Below are positions 11,568 to 22,589 of a DNA stretch of 64,000 nt, piece by piece. Source of the DNA: Patella vulgata (taxonomy: Eukaryota > Mollusca > Gastropoda > Patellidae); the NCBI RefSeq assembly GCF_932274485.2, contig NC_065880.2, forward strand, positions 75,077,730-75,141,729, read 5' to 3'. Position 1 is the stretch's first letter, and every line of letters begins with the position of its first letter. Under the pieces are notes generated by a model that was not told the origin of the DNA, ran no database searches, and saw nothing but the letters and a program-made list of their open reading frames with translations. The translations under genes and the position numbers were made by a program.

Positions 11568-12217
11568 TTACCAATGAAGTCGTAACTGAACGTCGTAAAA
11601 AAATGTTCTATTTCCAAGATTATCCAACCAATGCCAAGTGGCTTCAAAATTATTATCGGTCCTTCTGCCATTTAAGTTGGCTCTGGAACAGACGGGGTCA
11701 TCCAGAAACCACCACCCTCCTTTAAATCGGCCTGGACAAGTGTGATTACTGAAGTCGTTATCATAAGTTGAGAAGGGTCTACCGTCTATGTTGAAAGTGG
11801 TATTAGTCAGAGAATCCCCTAGGTCGCAGTTTGGATCGGGCCAATAAGATTTAATAGAGATTCTGTAATTTTCGAGGCGGGATGAAATATTAAAATCCAT
11901 GTACCGTCCATAAAGTTCTGAAGATGGAAAATAGACGAAAACAACTAATGCGAATTGTTGATTATTTTGAAGGATATTGTAAACATGCTCAAGACCTAAC
12001 CAGTAATTTCCATGCGGGTATCCAAATCCATCAGCATACTCATCCATGGTTCTGTTAAAATAAAGTTCCTGGCAACCATACCGTCTGTACTGAATCATCA
12101 TAACTGAATGTTCAAAGTCACACTTCACTTCCAATATTCGGTCGTTGGGTGACGGACGAATGAAGGACATGAATCTTTTGACTGGGAACAACGATAGTTG
12201 GCTACCATGGGAACAGT
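11568..12217 (-). CDS. Last exon of a fibrinogen-related-domain (FReD) protein
   Basis: The exon starts after a tttgtttacag acceptor and runs 650 nt to a stop. It encodes about 215 residues that follow the fibrinogen fold: DCSHG start, VKCDFE, MDEYADGFGYPHGNYWLG, a calcium-site-like DNDFSNHTC, GGWWF and CSRANLNG. Five Asn-X-Ser/Thr sequons fit a secreted glycoprotein. In molluscs such proteins (FREPs, ficolin-like lectins) bind carbohydrate or pathogen surfaces; that role is inferred. The exon opens with two bases of a split codon, so the preceding exon must end in phase 1. The methionine-led extension upstream is intron sequence. It probably belongs to the same gene as the PAN exon at 16787-17101. 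Confidence 0.85.
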
Positions 12218-14034
12218 CTGTAAACAAATATCAAGTATTAAACGGCATTATAATAATTAATAATAAATTCAATAATTTGATCGTGCATCTAAAATTCAAC
12301 ACATATTTTAAAAAGAAGAAATTAAGTACATATTCTTTAAAACGAATAATAAAGTTAATTCGGTTGGCTTCCCCTTACACAGAGGATTCTTTATAATAAA
12401 GTTGTCTTATCATTCAAAATTATTACATTTAATACTCCACTTTATCTAAACTCCTATTTTATAGAAAAATCTCTTGTTTCCAAAACTGATATCTTGCTTC
12501 GTTTACATGTAGTACTACCGGACTTCGTTATTTGTTGTGTTCCTTGTGATCGTAAATAATACTACAGCAACAATGATTTCACAGCTTTATTAGTAAACTG
12601 GAAATAACTTTGCAGGTTCCTCGTTCTCAATGGTAATGACTGGTAAGAATTTCTGGGTGAGCTCTAATCTAGCTCTCCTCTACACCCTAATTTATACCCC
12701 CTACTTTCCCAGGTCTTTAATAACCATGACGTGAATTTCCTCGCTATATAAGGAATAAAACTCTATATTTCCCACAAACAAGACAGGCAACATTACCTAT
12801 TTTTGGTCAACCGACCATAGGTCAATAAACAGCTAGAATTTGTGGACTATTTTGACAATGATTATAATTTAACTAAAACATCACTGTTTTTTACGGACAA
12901 CTATAACCACGTTCATTTAGTACTTATGATTTGACTTTATAGACCAAATTGAAGAGACAATTTTATAAAGAGCCAAAATTGTCTCAAGGGCCATAGTGCT
13001 ACATACAGACCAGTAAATTTCTTTTCCTTCCGAAATGGAAAACGGAATCCATGAAACGTACTTTTCATTATTCTGGATGTCTTTTGTAGAATTATCTTCC
13101 TTTTGATATTAAGATGTGTAAAAATGTTGGAAATTTTAAGATTAAACTGAAAACTCAATTATAGGCCTATTGAGCACTGAAGAAACCATAATATTCAACT
13201 GATGATATACTTATTATTTTTCGTGTATATTTAACTAGCAACTGCATTCTATTTTATTTTGTGTGTAATTATATTGTTCTTCCTGTATTTTACGTGTATA
13301 TGTTTTGTAGTTTAGGAGTGAATTACTAACCTAAACTTCTTACATTAAAATGCTATTGCATTCCTGGTCCGTATCTCGTATCCGTATGGATTTTGCGTGT
13401 GACTTCATCAATGTGTGTGTATTTCTCATACGTGATACGGCAGCACGTATCGTACAGCTTTTATACGGAAAAGGTCCGTATAACATTGTCTTTTTGCTAC
13501 TTTTAGACGTTGAAATGTTGTATCATAGCCTTTTTCTGAATCTATGTGTATCCTAGAACACTAAAGTATATATTTGATGTGATTGTAACAATAATAAAGA
13601 CTGGAATTTAATCGTTATTTTTGATGCGTTTTTCTCGGAATTTTCACACTTTTCCTGCCTTTCTGTAGACATGCCGGTCGATCTACATTCTAAATATAGG
13701 AAGGTAAGACATTGCAAATCTGTAAATGATTTTATTCTATGGTGAAAAAGGGGTATTAATTTTCTGAAATGATACATTAGTGAAACGAAAAATTGCTGTC
13801 GAGTCGAAATTGAAGATCTTTAATAAGATTCGATATTAATTTTTTTTAATAGCTCAGCGACTGTCGAGCGACTTCACTACCTCCAGGAAATTGTAGGCTA
13901 GGCACTGGACTAGTACTGATGGTGATCTTGGTAGATATCTGCAACCATGCTGTAATATAACTAAGCTCAGCTCAGCGACGCATACATATTCGACGCGAAA
14001 ATCTGCCCAAACTCTAAAACTACATTGACGCAAC

Positions 14035-14070
14035 GTATCACGTATACGATACGGATACGTGATACGGATG
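14035..14070. repeat. Palindromic GTATCACGTAT cluster
   Basis: CGTATCACGTAT and its complement ATACGTGATACG flank a 9-base loop. Similar GTATCACG/CGTGATAC words also occur at 13365-13455. It may be a diverged hairpin element. Confidence 0.5.
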
Positions 14071-14120
14071 GGAAAAAATTACGCTTGCCAAAAGTCTCTA
14101 ATGACGGACCAATTCCTACG

Positions 14121-14123
<3 letters not shown>

Positions 14124-14153
<30 letters not shown>
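14124..14153 (+). repeat. (CT)n microsatellite
   Basis: A perfect dinucleotide run of about 30 bases. It is not joined to a recognisable SINE-A body, unlike most CT runs in this window. Confidence 0.8.
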
Positions 14154-14156
<3 letters not shown>

Positions 14157-14754
14157 AAACTAAGGGTTGCGCACGCGTACAAATGTCATGAAATAGCCCT
14201 TACCTTGTATGATATATTGACATTGATCACCATAGTAACCAAAGGCACACCTGATACAATTTACCTCATTACAAACAGATTTCTGTAAATTGCAAACGAA
14301 ATAATCTTTCAGTCAGGTGATAATTGTGATAATTGTTAAGTAAATGCTATATTTATACTAATAATTGTAATTGTGAAGTTGACATAAAATTAAATAATGG
14401 CGAAAACACCTGATGCCTTCATCCTATGCAAAGAATATGCTGATGGTTAAATTTTGATTTAAAGCAAAATGCAGGAAACATAATAGACAAGGAAACATAC
14501 AGAATTTTGGAAATCCATTTATGGTAAAAGGAGTTATCCCCCTTTATGGAAAATATCATTATTGATAACAGTAAACGGGTTTAACTACAGACAAGGGCCT
14601 ATATAAGTTCAACCTTTTTTTCAGGTCTAAAGGTCTAACAAATATTTAACCTGAAACATAGCATCTACAGATATTTAGTTTTCTCACTAAAATAGATATG
14701 ACCAAAACTAAATAATACTGTAATGGGAGTGACAATATTGTAAGGAAGAGAAAA

Positions 14755-15115
14755 AATATCAAATGGAGTTTAATGTCTTACTGTTCTGTACCAACCCGTA
14801 TAATGAAGATGGGCGTACGTCATACATTATTGTTTGAGGGGGGGGGGGGGGGGCATTGTTTCCCCTTGTCCGTGGCTCACTAATCAGGAGATCTGGGGTT
14901 CGATGCCTGTGTTGACCTAGACAGTTCCCCAAACTTTCCACTTTCCAGCGTTGTTTCCCTTTGTCAGTTGTGCAGATAGCGCGGGGGGGGGGGGGCAGCG
15001 TCCAGTTATTTGGATGGAATATAAAACGGAGGTTCCGTGCACACGTTGACGTGCACGTTAAAGAACTTTAAATTCGAAATAAAGAGTAGACCGTAATGTA
15101 TGGCGGGCGTATGTA
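14755..15115. repeat. SINE-B pieces with long poly-G runs
   Basis: A minus-strand SINE-B tail (14760-14815) is followed by plus-strand SINE-B parts: a head with GTGGCTCACTAATCAG and GTTCGATGCCTGTG, then GTTTCCC, TTTGGATGG, GTTCCGTGCACACG and AGAGTAGACCG. Poly-G runs at about 14837 and 14982 interrupt them. Confidence 0.55.
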
Positions 15116-16786
15116 GAACTTCTATAACGGTTGATTTTTTTTCTCTGCATTACAATTGCCACTTACTTACAGTATTATTTGGGTTTTGACATATATCTAT
15201 TTTAGTGAAAAAATTACATATAGATGCTTTGTGAATTTAGCCCCTAATCTAATCTGAACTAAAAGTTTACATATATATTAGTAGAAATACTGTTTTGGGA
15301 GAGCTTATATGCACACCCGCCCTCCCAGATTCGTTGAACCGTCCATTTTTCGGCAATGTATTTCACTTTTTCGGGCACAAGCTTCAGAGAATGGAGAATG
15401 CGAGTATATCTCATGGAAATATAATCGTATATTTGTGTAATTAATTCATCACAGCTTTGTGGAAAATTCATTTCAGTCAAATAGGCCCAGCCCCCCACCC
15501 CACCCCCAACTGAGATTAGCCTCCTACAGCCATGTAGCCCCTTACCCATTGTTCAATCCGATTGAGTTTGTTGAATCAAATATTGTTTAAACTATTGGTC
15601 TTCCTCCCCTCCCATCCGAACGACTGGGCATTGTTATTCCAGTCCCCTCCCATCCCATCCCATCCCATACCGCTGTGTAAGTGTAATAAATGTGAAAATG
15701 AAACAAAAAGACTGTTAAAGAAACCGAACTTGATGTTTATACATGTAGTGACAGTGATGATGATAACGACTAACTTTGATGACATTTAAAGTGAGGAGTA
15801 GCTGCGTAATTTTGATTTTCAATAATTGATTTACTTCAATAAATAATTTTTGTCTTAAATCTATATTTGTTAGCAAATGACACAATTATAGATACGATTT
15901 CAGTTTAAATGTTTGTAATTCGGCCTTAAATATCTGAACTAGAGGTTTACAGCTACCTGTAGTAAAAATAACGTAGGGTCTAATTGAAAGGGTATGTTGG
16001 TGTGGGTTTATGTTTTAGTGGAAAAAATCACATGGTTTCAATGCGATTTACAAAACTACGGACATAGTCTGATCTCCATTACTTCATAGACATATTGCTC
16101 AACCAATATCAAACATATCTCCTTGCTCATCAGTCTATGCGCTCCGCCCATAATTTCTGGGTAAACACCCGCTCACCAACCCTTGCAGCCCCCTGTGACC
16201 CCATTAACGATATAAATATTGGGCCTGTGTGCTCACACATGGTCTTGTGTGTCATACAGCATCAGCAGTCAACACGCACTTGAAATACTGTTACCTATTG
16301 CAAACATTTGACAGAAAGGGAGATAACTATCTATTTCCGTTAATGGATTTCCAAAAATTCTGTATATTCCCTTGTCCATTATGTTTTCTGCATTTTGCTT
16401 TACATCAAAATTTAACCAACAGCATATTCTTTGGCTAGGGTGAAGGTATCGAGTGTTTTCGCCAATATTTAATTTTATGTCATCTTCACAATTATTAGTA
16501 TAAATATAGCATTTACTTGACAATTAGTGCAGACTTTTTGCTTGGAACTCTCTGTATAGTTTGTTTATTTGGGAGGACCATGTAGCAGAATTGTGTTTCT
16601 AAGCAAGGTAGAAATTTTGGCTGCAGGCCTAAACAGGTTTCTTGATTCATCTCATGATTATAAACAATGTGCATATATTTCGAGTGGACCCTGGACACAT
16701 TCCCGGGCCGACAAAAAAGGGCGACAACAATATACGACCACATTTTACAACAACATAAAAATAAAAATGAAAAATGATGCACAAAC

Positions 16787-17101
16787 CTGTCTGTAGCAAA
16801 TTTTGTTATCAACATCTTCATCTGTTATACAATTTTCTCCGGATTCAGTCAATGAACATAGTTTGGTTTCTTTGTCAAACATAAATTTTTTACAATCTGC
16901 ATTTGATGAACAAAATCTGGCACAATCAATTATGGAATACACTGTTTCCTCTTCCAATATTCTAAGAAAATCGTCTGTTAAGCAATACATGCCTTCTGTA
17001 ATAACCTTTGTTTTGATATATTTTGATTCTAGATTCTCTGATATCACGAAACAGATAAGAAACTCAAAGCTTAGCAGCAACAATGTGGAGTGATTTGCCA
17101 T
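16787..17101 (-). CDS. Signal peptide and PAN/apple domain exon of the FReD gene
   Basis: ATG at 17101 opens 105 codons ending at a donor CAG|gtttgt. Residues 1-22 (MANHSTLLLLSFEFLICFVI and on) form a signal peptide. Residues 40-102 carry seven cysteines (40, 60, 64, 70, 82, 91, 102) in the PAN order: YSIIDCARFC, NADCKKFMFD, KLCSL. PAN domains mediate protein or sugar binding, and secreted mollusc proteins with PAN and fibrinogen domains are known. It lies 4.6 kb upstream of the FReD exon on the same strand. The donor leaves phase 0, which does not fit the FReD exon directly, so an extra exon, another donor or a separate gene remains possible. Confidence 0.65.
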
Positions 17102-17480
17102 TATTAAAAGATTAATCTGTCATAAAATATAAAACTGTTACATTTAAAATCGTCACGGGTAAAATACGATTTACCAGTCTTGTTCTAAAAGTAATTATTG
17201 ATATATTTCGATTCTAGTAGATTCGCTGATATCATGGAACAAAGAAGAAACTCGAATATAATTAGCGAAAGTGTGGATTGATATTTCATTATTAAAAGGT
17301 GAAATTATCATAAAACACAAGGCTCTAAATCATCACGAAAAAAAACAAAGTCTACCAGCCTTATTATATAAGTAATTGTAGATGCACCACATTATCATAA
17401 AATACAAAGCTGCCAAATTACAAATCGACACGTGTAGACATGATTTGCTATTCTTATTTAAAAAGCTTTTTTGATGCACA
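17005..17480 (-). repeat. Tandem duplication of the PAN exon 5' end
   Basis: The block covering the signal-peptide coding part and upstream DNA (17005-17125) recurs at about 17195-17310 with many differences: GATATATTT, GATTCTAG, CGCTGATATCA, GAAACTC, GTGTGGA, CATTATTAAAAGG. A third, weaker copy lies at about 17375-17480. The extra copies have no open signal peptide that I can see. Confidence 0.6.
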
Positions 17481-17849
17481 AGATTAGACACAACAATAAT
17501 CGGACATTAGCCAAACAATCTCAAGACATGGTCGATGTTTGTTCATCCAAAGTCTCCAGAAGCATCGACAATAAATAATCAAGTAAATGTATCCACTGAT
17601 TGGTCAGAATTTAATATCAAGTGGGCGTTAACGTCTTCCACGCCTTATCGGGAGCTTACCTAGTCAGTTTTTCTAATATAAGTCAATAAATATTTACTGT
17701 ACATCGTAAAAAGATATAATGATCTAGTATTTCAAAACAAAAGTGGAACTTATATGAATTTATCTGCCGGACGAAATTAATTACAAAAATATAAATGCAT
17801 TGTTTAAAACAAAATCAGACAATGAGCAATGTAAAGGTATAAATTACAA

Positions 17850-18187
17850 AGGAACCGTGCGGCCCAGTGAGTACGATGTTGTCTTGCTAACCTGGATGTT
17901 CCCTAATGGATGGCCGTGCGTGGTGCAGGACGGAAGGTTTGGCAAGGGACAACGTATAATAGTCATAGAACTAAATACACATAATCGATCTGATGGACGA
18001 CAAACCAAGGTTCTGTGTACAAATTGGTGTGTACGTACAAAAAACCTTGACAATTCGAAAAAAAGAGCAGGCCGTAGCGCCGCTGTCCGGGCAACATTTT
18101 CCTCATATCACAATTCATGGCGTATGCCTGTCTTCATTAGCTTAGTCAGTGCAGAAAAGTAGCACCTTAAATCCTATTTCATTCATA
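17850..18187 (+). repeat. SINE-B, nearly full length
   Basis: Head with GCCCAGTGAGTACGA, then GGTGCAGGACGG, GGCAAGGGACAACG, a GTGTACAAATTGG block, GAGCAGGCCGTAGCGCCGCT, GGCGTATGCCTG and a decayed ATTTCATTCAT tail. The 120-residue frame across it is a shadow of the repeat. Confidence 0.75.
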
Positions 18188-18529
18188 ATAAATTACAAAG
18201 AAAAGACCCATTATTATCAATGTATTAATTAATAAAAGATTTATGTCGGATATATCATGATTTTGATTTGAGTTAATATACACAAGGTTATATGGTTAAT
18301 GAAACGATTATCTGGTGATGTTGATGATAGCAAACCTAAAGTACTGGATATTTTGGAGAGAAAATCTAAGGTCTGAAACGGGGCCCGAAAAGTAATAGAA
18401 AAGTATTGCGAGGTGTGTACAAAATAATGATATGAAAAATAAATTTTACATGTTGTTAGTGATTATATTGGTGATTATATTGATAAATAAAAGTAAACAC
18501 ATTCCAAATCTTTGGCAAAACAAAAAACC

Positions 18530-19985
18530 AGCGGCTGCCAGGCAGGATACGCCCACATTTTCGAGAGATGGATAGAGAACAAGCTAAAAAGAAAGTGATT
18601 TTTCCTACAATCAAGGGCCATAATTCAGGAAAATACAATTCGATATGCGCAAATATCAAAAGGAACCGAGATCTTTGTGTTATAAACTTACCAAGTTTCA
18701 ACAAAATTGGATTAAAATTGTGACCTCTATAGGGCCCACAGCCTTGATATACCAGATTTTTACGCTATTTGAGAACGAAGGGCGGCCATTCAGTCTGTCA
18801 GTTTTGGGCCGATTTTCACGGAATTCGAACTCAGCCGTCCTTAGAGTTTAACGGTGATATAATAATAGGTTTTTTTTAAATCGGATAAAAAATTATGACC
18901 TCTATAGGGTCCACAAGCTATAACGAGATTTTTCGTACAATCAGGGGCCATAATTCAGGAAGTTACAGTCCTATATGCGCAAATATCGAAAGGAACCGAT
19001 ATCTTTGGGTTATAAACTTATATTTCAAGTTTCAACAAAATCGGATAAAAATTGTGACCTCTATAGGGTCCACAACCTTGATATACCATATTTTTTACGC
19101 TATTTGAAAACGAACGGCGGCCATTTTGTCTGTCAATTTTGGGTAGATTTTCACGAAATTCGAACTCGGCCGTCCTTAGGGTGTAACGGTGATATAATAA
19201 TACGTTTTTTTTTAAATCGGATAAAAATTATGACCTCGATAGGGTCAACAAGCTAAAAACGTGATTTTTTCGTACAATCTGGGGCCATAATTCAGGAAGT
19301 TACGGTCTGATATGCGCAAATATCCACAGGAACCGAGATCTTTGGGTTATAAACTTACATTTCAATTTTCAACAAAATCGGATAAAAATTGTGACCTCTA
19401 TAAGGTCCACAACCTTGATATACCATATTTTTACGCTATTTGAGAACGAACGGCGGCCATTTTGTCTGTCAATTTTGGGCCGATTTTCACGAAATTCGAA
19501 CTCAGCCGTCCTTAGGGTGTAACGATGATATTATAATACGGTTTTTTAAATCGGATAAAAATTATAACCTCTATAGGGCACACAAGCTAAAAACGCGATT
19601 TTTTGTACAATCAGGGGCCATAATTCAGGAAGTTATGGTCCGATATGCGCGAATATCGAAATGAACCGAGATATTTTTGTTATAAACTTACATTTCAAGT
19701 TTCAACAAAATCGGATAAAAATTGTGACCTCTATAGTGTCCACGAGCTAAAAACATGATTTTTCGTACAATCAGGGGCCATAATCCATGAAGTTTCGATC
19801 CGATACATGCCAATATCGAAAGCAGCCGAGATCTTTTGGGGATAAACCTATATTTCAAGTTTCGTCAAAATCGGATAAGAATTGTGACCGGTAGAGAGTC
19901 CACAAACAATTGTGGACGGACGGACGTCCGGACGGACAGGGGCGACGGCATAATACGTCCACATGAAAATGTGGGCGTATAAAAA
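18530..19985 (+). mobile_element. R1 element with internal tandem units
   Basis: The left end carries TACGCCCACATTTTC (18548) and the right end its complement GAAAATGTGGGCGTA (about 19966). Between them about three degenerate units of some 430 bp repeat blocks such as ATCGGATAAAAATTGTGACC, GCGGCCATTTTGTCTGTC and GGGGCCATAATTCAGGAAG. A GGACGGACG block lies near the right end. No transposase is encoded. It resembles non-autonomous, satellite-carrying elements of molluscs, but the superfamily is unclear. Confidence 0.7.
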
Positions 19986-20188
19986 CAACAAATTGGTGAA
20001 GACGGTTCGATAGGCAAATCAGTGAAAAAAACCACCATTAAATGCCTCTTCATAAAAACAACAAACACCCATTAAATTAAATCGATAGATTTGCACTAAT
20101 GACCTGAGCGACACTATTGATATATCAAAATTGATGTTGCTATAGATAGATGTTACTGTATCAATTGTAGTTGTAAGATCTGCAGTCG

Positions 20189-20677
20189 TTATGACAACAA
20201 TTGCTTTTGTTTATCAACATTAATTTTATCTCCAACTAGATTAAAAACTATATAAAAAATAAAATAATAACGATGAAATAGCGATTGAAAGAAATATGGT
20301 TTAGCACCCCTTTTGTCTGTCCCAAGATAAAAAATAACAACCTCCTCATCTAAGTATTTATAAAACAAAGACAAGTAGTCCCAAAAGGTTTTCATGTCGA
20401 TCGTATACCTGTTTGTAGCGCGTCGCCTCAAAAACAACAATAAAAGGATTACCGTACTACGTGTACAGAATGATAATACTTGTTTAAGGGCAAGGTAAAG
20501 TGACACCATTTTGTCACAACACCTGAAATGGGGGATTCTCAAAAAGGGATTTACACCAGCTTTAATGCAAATATGTTGGTATCTACATGTGCCTGAGATG
20601 ATACAGAACAATAAAAAAATGTATGGAAATCCAAAATAATGACTTTGAAATAAAATATTTACCAAATAATGAAGCAA
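20189..20677 (-). CDS. Unidentified open frame, 162 codons
   Basis: I do not recognise it. The frame is rich in Phe, Tyr and Leu, with two hydrophobic stretches near its N-terminus, and lies in AT-rich DNA where long frames can occur by chance. No clear splice sites, promoter or polyadenylation signal frame it. The surroundings (20000-21120) are otherwise featureless. Confidence 0.15.
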   Translation of the reverse strand: MLHYLVNILFQSHYFGFPYIFLLFCIISGTCRYQHICIKAGVNPFLRIPHFRCCDKMVSLYLALKQVLSFCTRSTVILLLLFLRRRATNRYTIDMKTFWDYLSLFYKYLDEEVVIFYLGTDKRGAKPYFFQSLFHRYYFIFYIVFNLVGDKINVDKQKQLLS

Positions 20678-21132
20678 ATTCCCAAGTCAGGACTGCGCAG
20701 CTACAAGTTTTATAAAAAAGAACACAGGAAAATTAAACTGGCTAAAAGTTGCTCAGATAATCAAACTCCAACCATCAAGACTTGAAATCTGAAAAAATAA
20801 TATCAAAACTTAGTTATAGGACCTCAAAGTTTTCAAATATTTTGTAAACAAAGGGCCATTTTGTTTCATGCACTACTTTCATTGCAGATGTATGGTGTAC
20901 CACTAGTGGCACAGTGGACAGTAATATTGCCCCTATGATATGAGGTACACATTGTACAAATAGCCTTCATATTCCGGATATGACATCTAATTACAATAAT
21001 AGCAGCCTTTTTGCATGGATTTTTCATGACTTGAATACGGGGCTATATTACAATGTATGTATGTCTGCTAAGGCTTATTACATGTATATAGTTATACCAT
21101 AATGATGAATGTATTATTTGTGTGAAAGGGAG

Positions 21133-21390
21133 AGACACAGAGAGAGAGGTTTAGTGTCTTCTGGACACAAACTAGGTCATTTCGGGACTAACACATGGTT
21201 CAAATTTATTTCAATAATACGCTAGTGTGTAGGGGTCTTTAGCAGTGGAAGGACCTGGAGAAAACCCACGAGGCTTGACAGGCGACCCTACTGCCTGTCA
21301 CATACAAGTGGACAACTGAAACTACGCCGCTGGACTCAATGACAGACCTTGTGATCAAATGTGCACGCGTTAAATGTGCACAACTTGTTA
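21133..21390 (-). repeat. SINE-A
   Basis: Minus-strand copy with a decayed (GA) tail, ACTAGGTCATTTCGGGAC, GGGGTCTTTAGCAGTGG, AAAACCCACGAGG and GACTCAATGACAGACC. The tRNA-like head is decayed. Confidence 0.8.
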
Positions 21391-22047
21391 TACCCACCTG
21401 TTATTATATTAAAGTCAATAAATCCTAAATCACATTTCAGTTCCTGGCCTATATTTCTGAAAAATAAATAATGTAAAGGTGTATTTTTCAATTCATTTTC
21501 TAAATCCAGCACATACACAAATTCTCAATATACATGTACATGTGTAAAACAGTCAGCATTAATTGCAAACTTCCCAATGGGAAGTGATATCAGATGTTCT
21601 AGTTAATTAGATGCTGACATACATGAATCACATCCATTCAAAGATGTACAATGTTTCTGTCTTCTAGAAGGCCTACATAGATTTGTAAACTTGCCAACAG
21701 GGTTTGTGTAATATTAATAGTGATATTTTGGGCATACCCTGCCCATGCACAACACTTGTCACTTTGCAAAAGTGTAACTTAACTGTCTAGATAGGAAATG
21801 TTTTTGATTGGCATGTATTTAATGGTTGCTTTTGGTATGCTAGATTTAAAAAAAGACAGCTACCATTGTAGATACATTAACCATATTCACATATTTTATT
21901 TGACTCAGAATGTTTAATGTTTTTGAGGTTTTTTTCATATAATTTGATACTACGTACCAATTTAAAGTTTTTTTATCATATAATTTTTAATGCTGCTTTA
22001 AATTCCATAGAAATCATAGTTTTCCTTGTTTATCTGTCAAATTACAC

Positions 22048-22540
22048 AAGTCTCTAACTCAATATCATCCAAAGTCTTCCACCTTGAAAATACAAATTAT
22101 TTGTCAGTTTAAATCAACATTGATGTTGTGATCTTACCGGTAAAAGATGGGCTTCTGATATCCGATATTTAAGACAAAATAATCATTTTACCATTGGTAC
22201 ACGTATCGTGTACCATAATGCGTTTCAGGACCTTTTGTAATAAGGTACTCGAAGAACGAGGCTAGACATATTCCACAAGTCATGTTAAGCGGTGATGCCA
22301 TATTCTTATCTGGAGAGTATGCACAATAAATACTATGATTGTAGACTATAATAATTAGACGCTAGAGATTGTCATTCAATTGAGACTTCTGACATATTTC
22401 GCCGAACATAATTGAATTGAAATTTTAGTAAAAACGGAAACGATTGAATGTAAATCAGTTACATTATTATATACGTTGCTACCCATTTGTGTCAATTTCT
22501 AGGTCTCAAATATTAGCGATTTACCTCCTTTAACTTTAAA
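22048..22540 (+). repeat. Family R2 copy
   Basis: Shares about 490 bases with 43736-44228, from AGTCTCTAACTCAATATC to GATTTACCTCCTTTAAC, and parts with 49926-50200 and 50400-50545. The ends are not inverted. Two partial copies flank a micro-exon near 50.3 kb. Confidence 0.7.
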
Positions 22541-22583
22541 GCAACAGGGCCACCATAATCTGCGTAGATTATCTTGTCCAATT
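22525..22583 (-). CDS. Possible 59-nt internal exon
   Basis: On the minus strand a pyrimidine-rich TTATTCTTATTTTACAG precedes an open block ending GGAG|gtaaat. In the frame with two leading bases it reads LDKIIYADYGGPVALKLKE, without stops, and leaves phase 0. I do not recognise the protein and found no partner exons. The exon's last bases lie inside the R2 repeat, so it could also be a chance match to splice signals. Confidence 0.3.
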
Positions 22584-22589
22584 CTGTAA

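Larger units (their letters stand above)
12218..16786 (-). other. Presumed intron region between the PAN and FReD exons
   Basis: About 4.6 kb. The PAN exon ends in phase 0 and the FReD exon needs phase 1, so at least one exon may hide here; I could not find one with confidence. What I do see is AT-rich DNA, SINE-B pieces (14755-15115), a (CT)n run, a short palindrome at 14035 and long poly-G runs. Confidence 0.45.

Noticed and set aside
17800-18162. 120-codon plus-strand frame
   Set aside because: It follows the SINE-B consensus over its length and has no protein resemblance.
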